From CAXSEF01 sp964236535 (lineage in GTDB: Bacteria; Pseudomonadota; Alphaproteobacteria; Acetobacterales; Acetobacteraceae), in assembly GCA_964236535.1 (NCBI GenBank), contig CAXSEF010000003.1, forward strand, positions 1 through 64,000: a stretch of DNA of 64,000 nucleotides, in the 5' to 3' direction. The stretch's first letter is position 1, and each line of letters opens with the position of its first letter. Shown in pieces: positions 61,648-64,000 of the stretch. The position numbers were made by a program, and so were the translations under genes. Below the pieces are notes generated by a model that saw only the letters and a list, made by a program, of their open reading frames with translations, was not told the origin of the DNA and did no database searches.

Positions 61648-63459
61648 TTACCCCAGCACCAGAGCGCGGATCTGTACCGGATCGCTCTGCTCCATCACCC
61701 GCCGGCTCAACCGAATGCAGTCGTCGATCGAGGCCGCGCGGATCACCTGCTTGACTTGCGGCACCGCGGTCGCGCTCATGCTGAAGCAGCGCAGGCCAAG
61801 GCCCAGCAGCAGCTGGGTGTAGCGGGGGTTGCCCGCCATCTCCCCGCACACCGACACCGGCTTTCGCACCCGCAGCCCGGCTTCTATGGCGAACTGCACC
61901 AGGCGTAGCACGGCGGGGTGCAGCGGGTCGTAGATCGCCGCCACTTCGGCCAGCGAACGATCAACAGCCAGCGTGTACATTGCCAGGTCATTGGTGCCGA
62001 TGGCGAAAAAATCCGCTTCCAGGGCCAGCGCATCGGCCGACAGCGCCGCCGCCGGGGTCTCGATCATCACGCCGAGTGGCGGCAGCCGGTCGGAGATCTT
62101 CTCGCCACGCCGACGCAGCCGCCGTGCAACCCGCTCCAGGAGCTCGCGCGCCAGACGAAGCTCCGCAAGGTCCGTGACCATGGGCAGCATGATGCGCACC
62201 GGGCCGGCGGTGGCGGCGCGCAGGATGGCCGCGAGCTGGGTCTCGAACAACGCGGGATGGCGCAGCAGCAGGCGAATGCCGCGCATGCCAAGAGCGGGGT
62301 TGCGGTCGTCGACCGAGGTGAAGCCCTCGGACGCCAGCGAGTCGAGCTGCTTCTCCCCGCCCCAGTCGAGCACGCGTATCGTGACGCCGTCGCCACCCAT
62401 CGCCTCCACCACGCCGCGATAGGACTCCGCCTGGTCGTGTTCGTCGGGCACCCGGTCGCGGTTCATGAACAGAAACTCCGAGCGCAGCAGCCCGATGCCG
62501 GTGGCGCCAGACTGGGCGATCAGCGCGAGTTCGGCGGGGATTTCCAGGTTCGCGTGCAGCTCTACCTCGGCGCCGTCGGTGGTGCGGGCCGGCAGACGGC
62601 GCAGCCGCGCCAGCTTCTGCCGCTCGCGGGTGAAGGCGGCCACGGCCTGCCGGGCCTTGCGCAGGGTCTCCGCGCCGGGATTGACGATGATGGTGCCGGC
62701 GCCACCATCGACGACAACCTGGCAGCCCGCCCGCACCGCAGCCTGCAGCCCGGTGGCGCCCAGCACCGCGGGGACGCCAAGCGCGCGCAGCATGATGGCG
62801 GTGTGGCCGTCGCTGCCGCCCTCCTCGGTGGCAACGCCGGCGACGCGCGCAGGATCGATCAGGGCGGCATCCGCCGGGCGCAGCGATTCGGCCACCAGGA
62901 CCGCGCCCGCTGGTACCGCGCCCAGCGCCCTGAACGGCGCCTGCGCGAGATTGCGCACCAGGCGTCGGCCGATTTCGCGCACCTCGTCGGCACGGCGCTG
63001 CAGCCCGGCGGGGTCATCGCCCGACAGCCCGAGCAACGCGCGGGCCACCTGCTCGGCCTCGTCGGTCACTGCGGTCTCGGCCGAAACCAGCTTGTCACGA
63101 ATACGGATGCGCGCGCCGCGAATTAGCCGCGACGGCCCCAGCATCTGCATGTAGGCGTCGAGCAACGGCGCCAGCTCGACCTGGGTGTCGTCCGGCAGCA
63201 GCAGCAGCTTCTGTCGCAGCTTGGCGATCTGCTTGCGCGAACGCTGGATCGCCTGCTCCAGCCGCTCGCTTTCGGCGCCAACCGCCTCGCTTGTGATAGT
63301 GCCGCGGGTGAATTCCGGTGACACCTCGCGCGCGGTGTACGCGGGTCCGATCGCGATGCCGTTGCCGAGCGCGATCCCGCTCAGCCGGCGCTCCGGGCGC
63401 TGCGGCCGGTCCGGCCCTGGAGGGCCGTCTGCTAGGGCCGGTTCATCATTCCTGTTCAT
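61648..63459 (-). CDS. ptsI: Phosphoenolpyruvate-protein phosphotransferase (Enzyme I)
   Basis: Enzyme I of 603 residues that passes phosphate from PEP to HPr. No N-terminal GAF, so it is of the PtsI, not PtsP, type. Start GIALGNGIAIGPAY; phospho-His219 in EEGGSDGHTAIMLRALGVPAVLG (usual TSHTAI is DGHTAI here); PEP site GIGLLRSEFLFMNRD, MLPMVTDLAELR and VCGEMAGNP. ATG 63459 overlaps the HPr stop by 14 nt. Part of an incomplete, regulatory PTS without sugar permeases in view. Confidence 0.93.
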   Translation of the reverse strand: MNRNDEPALADGPPGPDRPQRPERRLSGIALGNGIAIGPAYTAREVSPEFTRGTITSEAVGAESERLEQAIQRSRKQIAKLRQKLLLLPDDTQVELAPLLDAYMQMLGPSRLIRGARIRIRDKLVSAETAVTDEAEQVARALLGLSGDDPAGLQRRADEVREIGRRLVRNLAQAPFRALGAVPAGAVLVAESLRPADAALIDPARVAGVATEEGGSDGHTAIMLRALGVPAVLGATGLQAAVRAGCQVVVDGGAGTIIVNPGAETLRKARQAVAAFTRERQKLARLRRLPARTTDGAEVELHANLEIPAELALIAQSGATGIGLLRSEFLFMNRDRVPDEHDQAESYRGVVEAMGGDGVTIRVLDWGGEKQLDSLASEGFTSVDDRNPALGMRGIRLLLRHPALFETQLAAILRAATAGPVRIMLPMVTDLAELRLARELLERVARRLRRRGEKISDRLPPLGVMIETPAAALSADALALEADFFAIGTNDLAMYTLAVDRSLAEVAAIYDPLHPAVLRLVQFAIEAGLRVRKPVSVCGEMAGNPRYTQLLLGLGLRCFSMSATAVPQVKQVIRAASIDDCIRLSRRVMEQSDPVQIRALVLG

Positions 63460-63745
63460 CGAAGCCGGAGTCGACCAGTGCCGCCAGGGCCTCAAGCGCC
63501 TCCTTGGCGTCCCAGCCTTGCGCCCGCAGCGTCAGGCCTGATCCCTGGCCAACGCCCAGCATCATCAGGCCCATGATCGAGCGCGACGACACTGGCTCGT
63601 CCGACGATCCGGAGCGCGACACCTCAACCGAGGCGGCGTATCGCTCGGCCAACGCGACGAAGCGTGCGGCAGCGCGGGCGTGCAGGCCGCGTTGGTTGGA
63701 CACCACGACATCGCGGCTCAGGACCGGATCGGCAGCCTCGCTCAT
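63446..63745 (-). CDS. ptsH: Phosphocarrier protein HPr
   Basis: HPr of 99 residues: phospho-His22 in NQRGLHARAAARFVALAE and regulatory Ser56 in SSRSIMGLMMLG, the site used by HPr kinase in alphaproteobacteria. It links Enzyme I to EIIA. ATG 63745; overlapping stop and ptsI start suggest coupled translation. Confidence 0.95.
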   Translation of the reverse strand: MSEAADPVLSRDVVVSNQRGLHARAAARFVALAERYAASVEVSRSGSSDEPVSSRSIMGLMMLGVGQGSGLTLRAQGWDAKEALEALAALVDSGFDEQE

Positions 63746-63863
63746 CGCCCTGGCGCCGTGCGCGAAGGACCCCGAGCCCGCGCAGGAGATCGGCCGTTGG
63801 CCGGCCTCGCGCGCCATGCAACGGGTCGCCACCCTGCCGGCGCATGGCCAACTCCCGATCCGC

Positions 63864-64000
63864 TCAAGCCTGGGCCTTGCGCAATGGCGCGGCCAAGACA
63901 GGCGGTAGCAGGCCCTTGCGGCACTGCTCCGCCAGCACGGTCGGGCCATGCGCGGGCGCATGGGAAGCCGCACAGATGTATTTCCGCCCGGCCAGTTCGG
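63864..64000 (-). CDS. C-terminal end of a mannose-type PTS EIIA (partial)
   Basis: 45 codons from the right edge to a stop at 63864: LAGRKYICAASHAPAHGPTV ending KGLLPPVLAAPLRKAQA. The AGRKYIxxAS block resembles the end of alphaproteobacterial mannose-family EIIA proteins, and the gene lies where EIIA usually precedes HPr. The tail after it is longer than usual. The identification depends partly on position. A 118-bp spacer separates it from HPr. Confidence 0.6.
   Translation of the reverse strand, partial: ELAGRKYICAASHAPAHGPTVLAEQCRKGLLPPVLAAPLRKAQA

Overview
This 64 kb window is high-GC bacterial chromosome and reads as an alphaproteobacterium, most likely of the acetic-acid-bacteria family Acetobacteraceae. 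That placement is an inference from gene content and local order: sdhC-sdhD-sdhA-sdhB, aroQ-accB-accC, isoaspartate methyltransferase-tolC-PopZ-like, and an EIIA-HPr-Enzyme I phosphorelay. Nearly all genes are housekeeping genes: cell envelope, central metabolism, cofactors, translation and transport. There is no phage, plasmid or CRISPR.

Layout. 0.4-9 kb: SPOR-domain lytic transglycosylase lipoprotein, a CheY-like regulator with a REC-histidine kinase hybrid, queC, a MoeB-type adenylyltransferase overlapping a DsrE-like gene, an SH3 protein and a WD40 protein. 9-12.7 kb: a tightly coupled glycosyltransferase / O-antigen-ligase-like / CobW-type GTPase operon. 12.8-18 kb: a glutathione S-transferase, aroQ-accB-accC and a large porin. 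18.5-20.5 kb: a 2.0 kb insertion carrying an SDR oxidoreductase and its TetR regulator. 21-30.8 kb: thiS-thiG, rlpA, a YihY membrane protein, ornithine/lysine decarboxylase, rsmI with a divergent LpoA-like lipoprotein, and a PhoR-like kinase. 31-46.8 kb: M32 carboxypeptidase, Fsr-like exporter, two convergent acyltransferases, two dipeptide-ABC ATPases, bactofilin, AmpG-like permease, typA, a Gly-rich secreted protein and adenosine kinase. 47-58.9 kb: PopZ-like, tolC, isoaspartate methyltransferase, tRNA-Cys, zwf, asd, the sdh operon, a tyrosine phosphatase and a peroxidase. 59-64 kb: glgX and the end of the PTS phosphorelay operon.

The unusual feature is the spacers. Almost every intergenic region of more than about 100 bp carries a copy, whole, partial or decayed, of one interspersed repeat; I count about 26 segments in both orientations. 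A full copy (about 135-190 bp) is a string of four or five short hairpins with loops of 2-4 nt. Several copies have different stem sequences that still pair, so the structure is kept while the bases change. The repeat also supplies the last codons of two convergent acyltransferase genes and sits inside one apparent operon.

The TetR-SDR insertion lies exactly inside one copy of this repeat, in the 3-nt loop of a hairpin, with a target duplication and long terminal inverted repeats but no transposase. It resembles a mobile insertion cassette and gives a clean before/after view of the repeat. Smaller structures are a run of CTGTCCGG hairpins behind the MoeB/DsrE pair, a second minor repeat family, and a probable frameshifted gene remnant at 26.1-26.4 kb.
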